A stretch of 64,000 bases of DNA, taken from positions 35,133 to 99,132 of the forward strand of contig CAZTDY010000008.1 of the NCBI GenBank assembly GCA_964612295.1, given 5' to 3'. The translations under genes and the position numbers were made by a program. Under the pieces are notes generated by a model. That model was not told the DNA's origin, made no database searches, and was given only the letters and a program-made list of their open reading frames with translations. This document shows, one piece after another, positions 1 to 8,359 of the stretch. Every line of letters starts with the position of its first letter. Position 1 is the stretch's first letter. This DNA is from CAYQJL01 sp964612295 (lineage in GTDB: Bacteria > Eisenbacteria > RBG-16-71-46 > CAIMUX01 > WJJG01).

Positions 1-906
1 ACGGGGGTCTCCGGCTCGGGGAAGAGCACCCTGATCAACGAGATCCTCCACCGCGCCCTGGCCCGGCGCTTGAACCGCGCGCAGTCGATCCCGGGCGATC
101 ACGACCGGATCCTGGGCGTGGAACACCTGGACAAGGTCATCGGCATCGATCAATCGCCGATTGGACGGACCCCGCGCTCGAATGCGGCGACCTATACCGG
201 ATCCTTCACCTTCATTCGCGATCTGTTCGCGAAACACCCTGAGTCCCGGGTGCGCGGCTACAAGCCGGGCCGCTTCTCCTTCAATGTGAAGGGCGGGCGC
301 TGCGAAGCCTGCAAGGGCGACGGCGAGGTCAAGATCGAGATGCACTTCCTGCCGGACGTCTACGTCACCTGTGAGGTCTGCGCGGGCCGCCGGTACAACC
401 GGGAGACCCTGGAGGTGACCTACAAGGGCAAGAGCATCCATGACGTCTTGGAGCTGACGGTCGACGATGCGGCCGAGTTCTTTGCGAACATCCCAGCCCT
501 CTCTCGCAAGATCCGCACGCTGCGGGACGTCGGTCTGGGTTACCTGCATCTGGGGCAGCCGGCGACCACCCTGAGCGGCGGCGAGGCCCAGCGGGTCAAG
601 CTGGCGTCGGAGCTGTCCCGGGTCGCGACCGGCCGGACCCTCTACATCCTCGATGAGCCGACCACGGGGCTGCATTTCGAGGACGTGCGCATCCTCCTGG
701 GCGTCCTGGCCCGGCTGGTGGAGGCGGGCAACTCGGTGCTGGTGATCGAGCACAACGTGGATGTCATCAAGAGCGCGGATTGGATTGTGGATCTGGGGCC
801 CGAGGGGGGAGAGGGCGGGGGCTTGGTGGTGGTCTCCGGGACCCCTGAGCAGGTAGCCCGGAACGCGCGGTCCTGGACCGGAAAAGCCCTGAAACCGCTT
901 CTTTGA
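1..906 (+). CDS. uvrA: UvrA, C-terminal part (gene starts before the window)
   Basis: Excision-repair damage-recognition ATPase of the UvrABC system in the cytoplasm. The frame is open from base 1, so only the last 301 codons are present. Visible in the fragment: Walker A GVSGSGKST at residues 2-10, zinc finger cysteines CEAC at 101-104 and CEVC at 124-127, ABC signature LSGGEAQR near 191 and Walker B LYILDEP near 214. This is the second ABC module of a protein usually about 940 residues long. The truncation comes from the window edge and is not a mutation. A 75-bp gap holding a promoter separates it from gcvT. Identification is secure. Confidence 0.97.
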   Translation, partial: TGVSGSGKSTLINEILHRALARRLNRAQSIPGDHDRILGVEHLDKVIGIDQSPIGRTPRSNAATYTGSFTFIRDLFAKHPESRVRGYKPGRFSFNVKGGRCEACKGDGEVKIEMHFLPDVYVTCEVCAGRRYNRETLEVTYKGKSIHDVLELTVDDAAEFFANIPALSRKIRTLRDVGLGYLHLGQPATTLSGGEAQRVKLASELSRVATGRTLYILDEPTTGLHFEDVRILLGVLARLVEAGNSVLVIEHNVDVIKSADWIVDLGPEGGEGGGLVVVSGTPEQVARNARSWTGKALKPLL

Positions 907-917
907 GCCGGGCGGGA

Positions 918-946
918 TTGACCTCGCCGGGGCCGGATGATACCGT
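918..946 (+). promoter_or_regulatory. Putative sigma-70 promoter of the gcv operon
   Basis: TTGACC at 918-923, a 17-bp spacer, then TACCGT at 941-946 preceded by TGA, giving an extended -10 arrangement. The -10 hexamer is weak (3 of 6), but the same TTGAC-N17-TAnnnT pattern recurs in front of several other genes here. Predicted transcription would start near 953, leaving a leader of about 30 nt with the Shine-Dalgarno AAGGAG. The leader is far too short for a glycine riboswitch. Confidence 0.5.
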
Positions 947-981
947 CACTGATTCGGTCCCTGGATGATAAGGAGTAAGGT

Positions 982-2091
982 ATGAGCGAGTCACCGCGCC
1001 GGACCCCGTTCCACGCCCGGCACCTCGAATTCGAGGGCAAGATGGTGCCCTTCGCCGGGTGGGAAATGCCGGTTCAGTACCCGCGCGGAATCATCCACGA
1101 GCACCGCCGGGTCCGCGAGGCGGCCGGCCTCTTCGACGTCTCCCACATGGGACGATTCTATCTTCGCGGCGCGGGCTCAATCGACTTCACCAACAGCCTG
1201 ATCACCAACAATCTGGCCAAGCTGGGAGAGGGGCAGCTGCTCTACAGCGCCCTCTGCAATGAGACCGGCGGGATCATCGACGATGTGACCGTCTATCATC
1301 TCGGCGATCACGCCCTCCTGGTGGCCAACGCGGCCAACGCGGATGTGGTCGAGAGCTGGATTCGCAGCCACGCGCCGGCGGGCATCGAGGTGGACAACGC
1401 CACTGGCCGACTGGCGCAACTTGCCCTGCAGGGTCCTCGAGCAGAGGAGATGCTCGGCGAGCCGTTTGCCGGCGCCGTGGAGGCGGTCGGATACTACGGA
1501 TACACGCAGGTGGATTGGCGGGGCGGACAGATCCTGATCAGCCGCAATGGCTACACGGGCGAGGACGGTTTCGAGATCTACCTGCCGGTGACCTGCGCGG
1601 ACGAGCTCTGGACAGCGCTGTTCGATTGGGGGCAGGCCGTGGGGCTCGAGCCGATCGGACTCGGAGCACGCGACAGCCTGCGCATGGAGGTCAACTACGC
1701 CCTCTACGGAAATGAGCTCAGTCCCGACGTCAGTCCGCTGGAAACCGGCCTGCGCTGGGTGGTCAAGTTCAAGAAGGGCGACTTCATTGGACGCGAGGCG
1801 CTTCTTGCGCAGAAGAAGGCGGGCTTGGAGCGCACGCTGACGGGGTTTGCGGTCGACGGGAAACGTCTGCCACGCCACGGCTATCCCATCATGGAGAATG
1901 GAGAGCAGGTCGGAGTCGTCACCAGTGGCGGGTTCTGTCCCTCGCTCGAGAAGGGGATGGGAATGGCGCTGGTGCCGCCACGCCTGACGGAGGTGGGGAG
2001 CAGGTTGTCGATCGACGCCCGCGGCCGGGTCATCGAAGCCCAGGTCGTGGAGCGGCCGTTCTACAAAGATGGTTCGGTGAAGAAGGGCTAA
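982..2091 (+). CDS. gcvT: Glycine cleavage T protein (aminomethyltransferase)
   Basis: Transfers the one-carbon unit from aminomethyl-lipoyl H protein to tetrahydrofolate, releasing ammonia; cytoplasmic component of the glycine cleavage complex. The 369-residue length is normal. The N-terminal RTPFHARHLEFEGKMVPFAG and the segment GGIIDDVTVYHLG are typical; the paired Asp at 100-101 corresponds to the folate-binding/catalytic Asp of the family. ATG at 982 follows AAGGAG. It is first in a run gcvT-gcvH-gcvPA-gcvPB. The gene for the L protein (dihydrolipoyl dehydrogenase) is not in the window. Confidence 0.97.
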   Translation: MSESPRRTPFHARHLEFEGKMVPFAGWEMPVQYPRGIIHEHRRVREAAGLFDVSHMGRFYLRGAGSIDFTNSLITNNLAKLGEGQLLYSALCNETGGIIDDVTVYHLGDHALLVANAANADVVESWIRSHAPAGIEVDNATGRLAQLALQGPRAEEMLGEPFAGAVEAVGYYGYTQVDWRGGQILISRNGYTGEDGFEIYLPVTCADELWTALFDWGQAVGLEPIGLGARDSLRMEVNYALYGNELSPDVSPLETGLRWVVKFKKGDFIGREALLAQKKAGLERTLTGFAVDGKRLPRHGYPIMENGEQVGVVTSGGFCPSLEKGMGMALVPPRLTEVGSRLSIDARGRVIEAQVVERPFYKDGSVKKG

Positions 2092-2144
2092 CGGAGGTCT
2101 TTGAGTCCAGTGCGCTTCTCGGTGAGAGCGCCAGGGAGGTGGAG

Positions 2145-2540
2145 ATGGAGTTTCCGGACGGGCTGCGCTACACGAAGGATCATGAATGGGTGCGGGCGGA
2201 AGGCGACGAGGTTGTCTTCGGCGTCACCGACTACGCTCAGGATCAGCTCGGTGACATCGTCTACGTAGAGCTGCCGGAGGTTGGCGCGGAGATCACCCAG
2301 GGCGAGGCCTTCGGGTCGGTCGAGGCGGTCAAGGCGGTCGCCGACATGTACTCTCCCGTGACCGGCGAAGTCGTCGCGGTCAATGACACGGTCAACGACG
2401 ACCCGGCCGTCATCAACAGCTCGCCCTACGAAGAGGGGTGGATGGTGCGCGCCAAGCTGAGCGACGCGGGGCAACTCGATGATCTCCTGAGCGCGGCCGA
2501 CTACGCCCAGCTCGTCGAAGAACTGGGAGGAGAGGCCTAG
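2145..2540 (+). CDS. gcvH: Glycine cleavage H protein (lipoyl carrier)
   Basis: Small lipoylated shuttle that carries the aminomethyl group from P to T protein. The 131-residue protein contains the lipoylation motif GSVEAVKAVADMYSP with the modified lysine at K63, in the usual barrel-sandwich position. I chose ATG 2145 because the Shine-Dalgarno AGGGAGG (2133-2139) lies 5 nt upstream; an in-frame GTG at 2139 overlaps that Shine-Dalgarno and would add only two residues. The stop overlaps the GTG start of gcvPA by one base, so the two are translationally coupled. Confidence 0.96.
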   Translation: MEFPDGLRYTKDHEWVRAEGDEVVFGVTDYAQDQLGDIVYVELPEVGAEITQGEAFGSVEAVKAVADMYSPVTGEVVAVNDTVNDDPAVINSSPYEEGWMVRAKLSDAGQLDDLLSAADYAQLVEELGGEA

Positions 2541-3898
2541 TGAGCTTCATCGGCCACACTCCTGCGGAAGAAGCCCGCCTGCTGGCCGCGATCGGGGTCT
2601 CCTCCTTCGAGGAACTCATCGAACAGGTTCCCGAAGGATTGCGGCTGGCCGATCTGCTGCCGATTCCACCGGCGCAGAGTGAGCCGGAGCTGAGGCGTGA
2701 GTTCATCGAGCTGGCGGGCAAGAACTACGACCCTCAGCGGGTCGTCTCCTTCCTGGGGGCCGGCATCTACGATCACGCTTGCCCCGCCGCCATCGACCAG
2801 CTGGTCTTGCGGCCGGAATTCTACACCGCCTATACGCCCTATCAGGCCGAGGTGGCCCAGGGCACCTTGGCAGTGATCTTCGAATTCCAGACGATGATCG
2901 CGGAGCTGACCGGGCTCGAGGTGGCCAACGCCTCCATGTATGACGGTGGCTCGGCCGCGGCGGAAGCGCTCCTGTTGGCCCGTACCGCGACCCGGGGCAA
3001 GCGGGTCTTGGTCGCCGGCGGCCTCAGCCCCCGGATCCGCGCCATCTGTGAGAGCTACCTGGAGAACCTGGATCTGGTTCTGGAAATCCTCCCCGCGACG
3101 AACGGACGCCTGGAACCCGAGGACCTCGAGACGGCCCTGGGGGCGGGCACGCCGGTCGCGGCCGTTCTCGTGCAGCAGCCGAACTTCTACGGCCTTCTGG
3201 AGCCACTCGACAAACTGGGCGCGATCGTCGGCGCCCAGGAGGGCAAGCGTCCCCATCTGGTGGTGTCGGCCGATCCGGTTTCCCTGGGGGTCCTTGCTCC
3301 GCCGGCGTCCCTGGGCGCTGAGACGGTGGTGGGTGACGTCCAACCCTTCGGGATCCCGGCGCAAGCAGGTGGTCCCACGGCCGGCTACTTCGCCACGCGG
3401 CAGGCGCACATCCGGCGTCTGCCCGGCCGACTGGCTGCGGAGGCCTTCGACGCGGCCGGACGCCGCGGATTTACGCTGACGCTTCAGACTCGTGAGCAAC
3501 ACATTCGGCGCGACAAGGCGACCTCGAATATCTGCACCAACAGCGCCCTCATGGCTCTTCGCGCGACGATCTACATGTCCATGCTGGGGCCGGACGGGCT
3601 GCGTGGGGCGGCGGAGCAATCGCTGCAGCGGGCGGCGTACGCGTTTGAGAAACTCACCGGCCTGCCGGGGGTGGAACCGGTCTTCTCGGGGCCTTTCTTC
3701 CGAGAGTTCGCTGTTGCCCTTCCCGAGGACGCCGAGACGGTGGTTACGGCAGTCGCCGAACGTCATCAGGTGCTGGCCGGTGTTCCGCTCGGACGATTCG
3801 AGCCGGAGCGTTCGAAACAGCTTTTGGTCGCGGTGACCGAGCAGCGCACCCGAGATGACATCGAGCGGCTGACGGACGCCTTGGGCGAGGTTCTCTAG
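2540..3898 (+). CDS. gcvPA: Glycine dehydrogenase (decarboxylating) subunit 1
   Basis: N-terminal half of the P protein, which forms a heterodimer with GcvPB and decarboxylates glycine with PLP. The 452-residue length and the segment FLGAGIYDHACPAAIDQLVL are typical of the split P protein. GTG at 2540 shares its G with the gcvH stop codon, and GGGAGGAG lies about 7 nt upstream. This subunit lacks the PLP lysine, which resides in subunit 2 just downstream. The split two-gene P protein is the form found in many Firmicutes, Thermotogae and archaea; E. coli has the fused form. Confidence 0.96.
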   Translation: MSFIGHTPAEEARLLAAIGVSSFEELIEQVPEGLRLADLLPIPPAQSEPELRREFIELAGKNYDPQRVVSFLGAGIYDHACPAAIDQLVLRPEFYTAYTPYQAEVAQGTLAVIFEFQTMIAELTGLEVANASMYDGGSAAAEALLLARTATRGKRVLVAGGLSPRIRAICESYLENLDLVLEILPATNGRLEPEDLETALGAGTPVAAVLVQQPNFYGLLEPLDKLGAIVGAQEGKRPHLVVSADPVSLGVLAPPASLGAETVVGDVQPFGIPAQAGGPTAGYFATRQAHIRRLPGRLAAEAFDAAGRRGFTLTLQTREQHIRRDKATSNICTNSALMALRATIYMSMLGPDGLRGAAEQSLQRAAYAFEKLTGLPGVEPVFSGPFFREFAVALPEDAETVVTAVAERHQVLAGVPLGRFEPERSKQLLVAVTEQRTRDDIERLTDALGEVL

Positions 3899-3922
3899 CC
3901 GCCCGCGTCTGGGAGGAGAAGC

Positions 3923-5455
3923 ATGAACGAAGCGCTTCTGGCGCAGAAGACGGCCGAGGAGCCGATGTGCGCGACCCGCTGCAGGGGCAACGTGCCGGTC
4001 ATCTTCGATCGCAGCCGACCGGGGCACCGCGGCTACGCGCTGCCCAAGCTGGATCTGGAGGCGCAGCCGGTGGAGGATCTGATCCCCGCCGCGCTCCGTC
4101 GCAAGCAGGCGCCCGCTCTACCGGAAGTGACCGAACCGGAGGTCGTGCGGCACTACATCGAGCTTTCGCTTCTCAACCACCACGTGGATCGGGGCTTTTA
4201 TCCGCTCGGGTCCTGCACGATGAAGTACAACCCGAAGATCAATGAGGAGCTCGCCCGCCTGCCGGGGCTGGGTGGCATCCATCCCGAGGCGCCGCAGTCC
4301 CAACTGCAGGGAATCCTCGAGCTTCTCTGGCGCTTTGGCCGGGAGCTGGCGACGATCTGCGGACTCGATGAGGTCAGCCTTCACCCCGCCGCGGGGGCGC
4401 AGGGCGAGTTTCTGGGGATGAAGCTCTTCGCGGCTTATCACCGCGCCAAGGGCAACGAAAAACGCGTGATCCTGATCCCGGACTCTGCCCACGGCACCAA
4501 TCCGGCCAGCATCGTGATGTGCGGGTTCCAGCCCAAACAGATTCCGTCCCTGCCGAACGGGCGGGTCGACGTTGAGCAGCTGGATGCGCAGATCGACGAG
4601 AACACCGCCGGCATCATGATCACCAACCCGAGCACCCTGGGGCTGTTCGAGGATCAGATCCGCACCATCGCCGAGAAGATCCATGCGGTGGACGGCCTGG
4701 TCTACTTAGACGGCGCGAACCTCAACGCATTTGCAGGCCTGGCCACTGCGGGCGCGATGGGGATCGACTGCATCCACATCAACCTGCACAAGACCTTCTC
4801 GACCCCGCACGGGGGTGGGGGACCGGGCGCGGGTCCGGTGGCGGTGAGCAAGAGACTGGTTCCGTTTCTGCCGGTTCCGCAAATCGACAAGCAGGGAGAC
4901 ACCTACCGGCTGGTGACGGACCGCCCGCAGGCCCTGGGCCGGCTCCACTCTTTCTTCGGCAACATCGGGGTCATCATCCGGGCCTGGGCCTATATCCGTA
5001 CGCTGGGACCAGACGGCCTTCAAGCGATGAGCCGGGCGGCAATCATCAACGCCAACTACCTGATGAAAAAAGTCGATCCCGTGTTTCCCGTGGAGAAGTC
5101 CGAACACTGCATGCACGAGTTCGTGTCCAATCTGAGCTGGACCCGCAAGCACGAGGTCAAGAACATCGACGTGGCCAAGCGTCTGCTCGACTTCGGATAC
5201 CATGCGCCGACGGTCTCCTTCCCGCTCATCGTGCCGGATGCGTTTATGGTCGAACCGACCGAGACCGAGACCGTGGACACGCTGGATGCGTTTGCCGACG
5301 CGCTCTCGAGAATCGCGACCGAGATCCGGGAGACCCCCGAGGTGGTCCGCGGTGCGCCCCATACGACCTTCGTCGGACGGCTCGACGAGGCGGCCGCCGC
5401 GCGGCGACTCAAGGTGCGCTTCATCGCCCCGGAGAAGGAGTCCGATGCCCGATAA
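3923..5455 (+). CDS. gcvPB: Glycine dehydrogenase (decarboxylating) subunit 2
   Basis: Catalytic C-terminal half of the split P protein. The PLP-binding lysine is K290 in NLHKTFSTPHGGGGPG, with the usual glycine-rich loop after it. At 510 residues it is somewhat longer than common homologues (about 480) because of extra residues at both ends. The N-terminal stretch has two cysteines (CATRC), which I do not associate with a known role. ATG 3923 follows GGGAGGAG. Its end overlaps the start of the next gene by 11 nt, which ties the downstream membrane-protein/GlmL genes to the gcv transcript. Confidence 0.96.
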   Translation: MNEALLAQKTAEEPMCATRCRGNVPVIFDRSRPGHRGYALPKLDLEAQPVEDLIPAALRRKQAPALPEVTEPEVVRHYIELSLLNHHVDRGFYPLGSCTMKYNPKINEELARLPGLGGIHPEAPQSQLQGILELLWRFGRELATICGLDEVSLHPAAGAQGEFLGMKLFAAYHRAKGNEKRVILIPDSAHGTNPASIVMCGFQPKQIPSLPNGRVDVEQLDAQIDENTAGIMITNPSTLGLFEDQIRTIAEKIHAVDGLVYLDGANLNAFAGLATAGAMGIDCIHINLHKTFSTPHGGGGPGAGPVAVSKRLVPFLPVPQIDKQGDTYRLVTDRPQALGRLHSFFGNIGVIIRAWAYIRTLGPDGLQAMSRAAIINANYLMKKVDPVFPVEKSEHCMHEFVSNLSWTRKHEVKNIDVAKRLLDFGYHAPTVSFPLIVPDAFMVEPTETETVDTLDAFADALSRIATEIRETPEVVRGAPHTTFVGRLDEAAAARRLKVRFIAPEKESDAR

Positions 5456-5933
5456 TGCCACCCAGACAAGCCCGGAGGTTGCCTGGCGTGTTCATCCGGC
5501 CGCCGAGCGGCTCGGGGTCGGTGTGCTCGTTCTGGGGCTCGTCCTGGTGCTCAGTTTCTTGGCGGGGATTTGGATGGAGGGTCCCTACTGGGGGGCGTTC
5601 GCCTTTGTGGTGCTCTTTCTCTCCCTGGAGGCCTTCTTCCTTCCCAGCCGCTACGCCCTTTCGCCTGAGGGCGTCGAGGTGGCGAAGCCGTTCTCGAAGG
5701 CGCAGCGGCCGTGGACCCACTTCAGGCGGGTCGTCTTCGACGCTGGCGGCATCACGCTCAGTCCGTTTGCCCGGCGGAGTTGGCTCGAGACCTACCGGGC
5801 GCTGCGGCTGCGCTATCCCGGCGTGACCGGGACGGGGCCGGGACCGGAGGAGATCAGGCGATACATTCTCGAGCAAGTTGATGCGGAAAAGGTTACCGTC
5901 GTCGGACCGCCCGACGACGCGGCAGGCAAGTAA
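5445..5933 (+). CDS. Two-helix membrane protein with bacterial PH-like tail (unknown role)
   Basis: 162 residues. After a short polar start there are two hydrophobic helices (about 23-44 and 48-67), followed by a soluble part beginning RYALSPEGVEVAKPF. The layout of two membrane helices plus a small beta-rich domain resembles bacterial PH-domain membrane proteins of the YdbS kind, but the similarity is only by eye. ATG 5445 lies inside the end of gcvPB (11-nt overlap), with GGAGAAGGAG just upstream, so it is probably coupled to the gcv operon. Function not known. Confidence 0.75.
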   Translation: MPDNATQTSPEVAWRVHPAAERLGVGVLVLGLVLVLSFLAGIWMEGPYWGAFAFVVLFLSLEAFFLPSRYALSPEGVEVAKPFSKAQRPWTHFRRVVFDAGGITLSPFARRSWLETYRALRLRYPGVTGTGPGPEEIRRYILEQVDAEKVTVVGPPDDAAGK

Positions 5934-5948
5934 GGTCGAGGAAAGCCC

Positions 5949-6362
5949 GTGGTCACCATGACAGAGAAGCCACCCGAGGAAGCTCCAGCGAAGAAGAAGC
6001 TGGATGACATGACCAACGAGGAACTCCTCGATGCGGTCGCCAAGCGCGTGGTAGGGATGCGCTTGGCGGTCCCGGCCGTTTTCTTCCTGGAGTCGACAAA
6101 GCCCCTGTCATTCCTGGGCAGTCAGCTGCTAATCTTCCTGCAACCTTTTGTGCAGGCATTCTTGACAATTAACAGCTACGAACGATTCACGCACATGATG
6201 GAGGATCGTGAGAACGTCGAGAACCTCATCCAGCGCATGGAGCTGATGGATGAGGAGTTGCGCGCTGACGAGAAGCGCGAGAAGAATGAACGGCGAAAAG
6301 CACGAGAAGAAGAGCGAGCGCAGCGGGGCGAGAAACCGAAGCGCTGGTTCTGGCGTCGATAG
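5949..6362 (+). CDS. Small membrane protein with charged coiled-coil tail (unknown)
   Basis: 137 residues. An N-terminal acidic/lysine-rich region is followed by a hydrophobic segment at about 42-72 (containing FLGSQLLIFLQPFVQAFL). The C-terminal half is highly charged (E/K/R-rich, probable coiled coil) and ends in KRWFWRR. The chosen GTG 5949 has GAGGAA 5 nt upstream; ATG 5958 is an alternative that drops three residues. It sits between the PH-like protein and the GlmL-type ATPase and may work with them. I do not recognise a family. Confidence 0.65.
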   Translation: MVTMTEKPPEEAPAKKKLDDMTNEELLDAVAKRVVGMRLAVPAVFFLESTKPLSFLGSQLLIFLQPFVQAFLTINSYERFTHMMEDRENVENLIQRMELMDEELRADEKREKNERRKAREEERAQRGEKPKRWFWRR

Positions 6363-6367
6363 AGACT

Positions 6368-6387
6368 GCCTCCGGATCAGCGGAGGC
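6368..6387 (+). repeat. Perfect intergenic hairpin before the GlmL-type gene
   Basis: GCCTCCG at 6368-6374 pairs with CGGAGGC at 6381-6387 across a 6-nt loop. There is no T-tract, so it is not a standard terminator. It fills much of the 52-nt gap and could be an mRNA-stability or attenuation element. Confidence 0.4.
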
Positions 6388-6414
6388 GAACCTGTCTGGT
6401 AGGGGAAAGAGCGC

Positions 6415-8277
6415 ATGAGTGCGGCGGATGATCTAAAGACAATGAAAATCCGGTCGGTTCTGGCGACCGACTGCGGTTCCACGACCACCAAGGCGATCTT
6501 GATCGAGCTCAAAGGCGACGAATATCGCCTGGTGGTGCGCGGTGAGGCTCCCACGACGGTGGAGGCGCCGTTCGAGGACGTGACCCGCGGCGTGCTGAAC
6601 GCGGTCATGGAGGTCGAAGAGCTCGCCGGGCGAAAGCTCTTAGACGGAGAGACCATCATCACCCCGCAAAAGGGCGATGAGGGGGCCGACATCTATGTCT
6701 CGACCTCCAGCGCCGGCGGCGGCCTCCAGATGATGGTGACCGGCGTGGTCAAGTCGATGACCGGCGAGTCCGCCGAGCGGGCCGCGTTGGGCGCGGGGGC
6801 GATCGTCATGGACATCATCGCCAGCAACGACGGCCGGTTGCCGCATGAGAAGATCAAGCGCATCCGGCATCTCCGGCCGGACATGATCCTGCTCTCCGGG
6901 GGGATCGACGGTGGGACGACGACCCACGTGGTCGAGCTGGCCGAGATCGTCGCCGCTGCGGACCCCAAGGCCCGCCTGGGCGCATCCTATTCGATGCCGG
7001 TCATCTACTCCGGGAACAACCAGGCGACGGATCTGATCAGGGAGCGACTCGAGGACAAAACGGCCTTGACGGTCACCGACAATATCCGTCCGACGATGGA
7101 GCGGGAGAATCTGATGCCCGCCCGCCACGCGATTCATGACCTGTTCATGGAACACGTGATGGCGCACGCGCCGGGGTATAAGAACCTGATGGCCTGGACC
7201 CCGATCCCAATCATGCCGACGCCCGGTGCGGTCGGATCGATCATCCACACGATCGCGAAGCGCAACGAGATTCAGGTCGTGGGGGTGGACATTGGGGGCG
7301 CGACCACCGACGTCTTCAGCGTTTTCAAGGACCCGTCCGGGGAAGACGTCTTCAATCGGACGGTGAGCGCGAATCTGGGGATGAGCTATTCGGTTTCGAA
7401 CGTGCTCGTCGAAGCGGGTCTGGAAAACGTCATGCGCTGGGTGCCCTTCAACCTCGACGAGAGCGAGGTTCGAAACCGCATCAAGAACAAGATGATCCGG
7501 CCCACGACGATCCCCCAGACGTTGCAGGAGTTGATTCTCGAGCAGGCGCTGGCCCGTGAAGCGCTCCGCCTGGCCTTCCTCCAACACAAGTCGCTGGCCG
7601 TGGGCCTCAAGGGGGTCCAGCAGGAGCGGACGATCTCCGACACCTTCGAACAGACGAGTTCGGGAGAGACCCTGATCAACATGGCCACCCTCGACCTGCT
7701 GGTCGGAAGCGGTGGAGCCCTCTCGCACGCCCCTCGCCGCGTGCAGTCGGCCATGATGCTGCTCGATGCGTTCCTCCCCGAGGGCGTGACGGAGCTGGCG
7801 GTCGACTCGATCTTCATGATGCCGCAGTTGGGTGTTCTGGCGGAGGTCGAAAACGAGAGCGCCAAGCAGGCCGCCACGGACGTCTTCGTGAAAGACTGCA
7901 TGATCCACATGGCCACCTCGGTCGCACCGATCGGCAAGGGAAAAGAGGGTGGCAAATGCATGAAGGTGAGTGTGGCGCTGCCGGAGGGCAAGACAGAGGC
8001 CTTTGAGATGCAGTTCGGAACGGTCCGCTTCGTGCCCCTCGAGGTGGGGGCGGAAGCAGAGGTGACCGTGGAACCGGCCGGGGGCTTCGACGTCGGCCTC
8101 GGCAAGGGCAAGATGCTCAAACGTGTGCTCAAGGGCGGCGTCGTCGGGCTCATCTTTGACGCTCGCGGCAGGCGGCCGTTCGCCTTGCCGACCGATACGG
8201 ATCAGCGGGTGGCCAAGCTCGCCGAATGGGCGAATGCGATGGGGCTATATCCAAAGGACCCTCGCGAGCTGGTGTAG
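6415..8277 (+). CDS. Glutamate mutase L (GlmL/MutL)-type ATPase
   Basis: 620 residues of the GlmL/MutL family, actin-fold-like ATPases that in clostridia sit with the B12-dependent glutamate mutase and are thought to act as its reactivation factor. Phosphate-binding motifs are visible: ATDCGSTTTKAIL near residues 16-30 and VGVDIGGATTDVFSVF near 287. No mutase subunit or other cobalamin enzyme occurs in the window; instead the gene lies between the gcv/membrane genes and a barrel-sandwich protein. ATG 6415 follows GGGGAAAGAG. The family call is firm; the mutase-reactivation role here is not supported by the neighbours. Confidence 0.85.
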   Translation: MSAADDLKTMKIRSVLATDCGSTTTKAILIELKGDEYRLVVRGEAPTTVEAPFEDVTRGVLNAVMEVEELAGRKLLDGETIITPQKGDEGADIYVSTSSAGGGLQMMVTGVVKSMTGESAERAALGAGAIVMDIIASNDGRLPHEKIKRIRHLRPDMILLSGGIDGGTTTHVVELAEIVAAADPKARLGASYSMPVIYSGNNQATDLIRERLEDKTALTVTDNIRPTMERENLMPARHAIHDLFMEHVMAHAPGYKNLMAWTPIPIMPTPGAVGSIIHTIAKRNEIQVVGVDIGGATTDVFSVFKDPSGEDVFNRTVSANLGMSYSVSNVLVEAGLENVMRWVPFNLDESEVRNRIKNKMIRPTTIPQTLQELILEQALAREALRLAFLQHKSLAVGLKGVQQERTISDTFEQTSSGETLINMATLDLLVGSGGALSHAPRRVQSAMMLLDAFLPEGVTELAVDSIFMMPQLGVLAEVENESAKQAATDVFVKDCMIHMATSVAPIGKGKEGGKCMKVSVALPEGKTEAFEMQFGTVRFVPLEVGAEAEVTVEPAGGFDVGLGKGKMLKRVLKGGVVGLIFDARGRRPFALPTDTDQRVAKLAEWANAMGLYPKDPRELV

Positions 8278-8359
8278 GGCAATCTCTTAGAATCGAATAC
8301 GACCGCGGGCGGCCGCGCCGCCGCTGGTCAGGGGGACATAGGGAGAGGAGAGAAGACAA

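Noticed and set aside
907..981. Glycine riboswitch upstream of gcvT
   Set aside because: The gap is only 75 bp and the predicted leader about 30 nt, too short for even a single glycine aptamer with expression platform.
2537..4027. 496-codon open frame on the - strand opposite gcvPA
   Set aside because: Antisense shadow of a conserved gene; no recognisable protein features.
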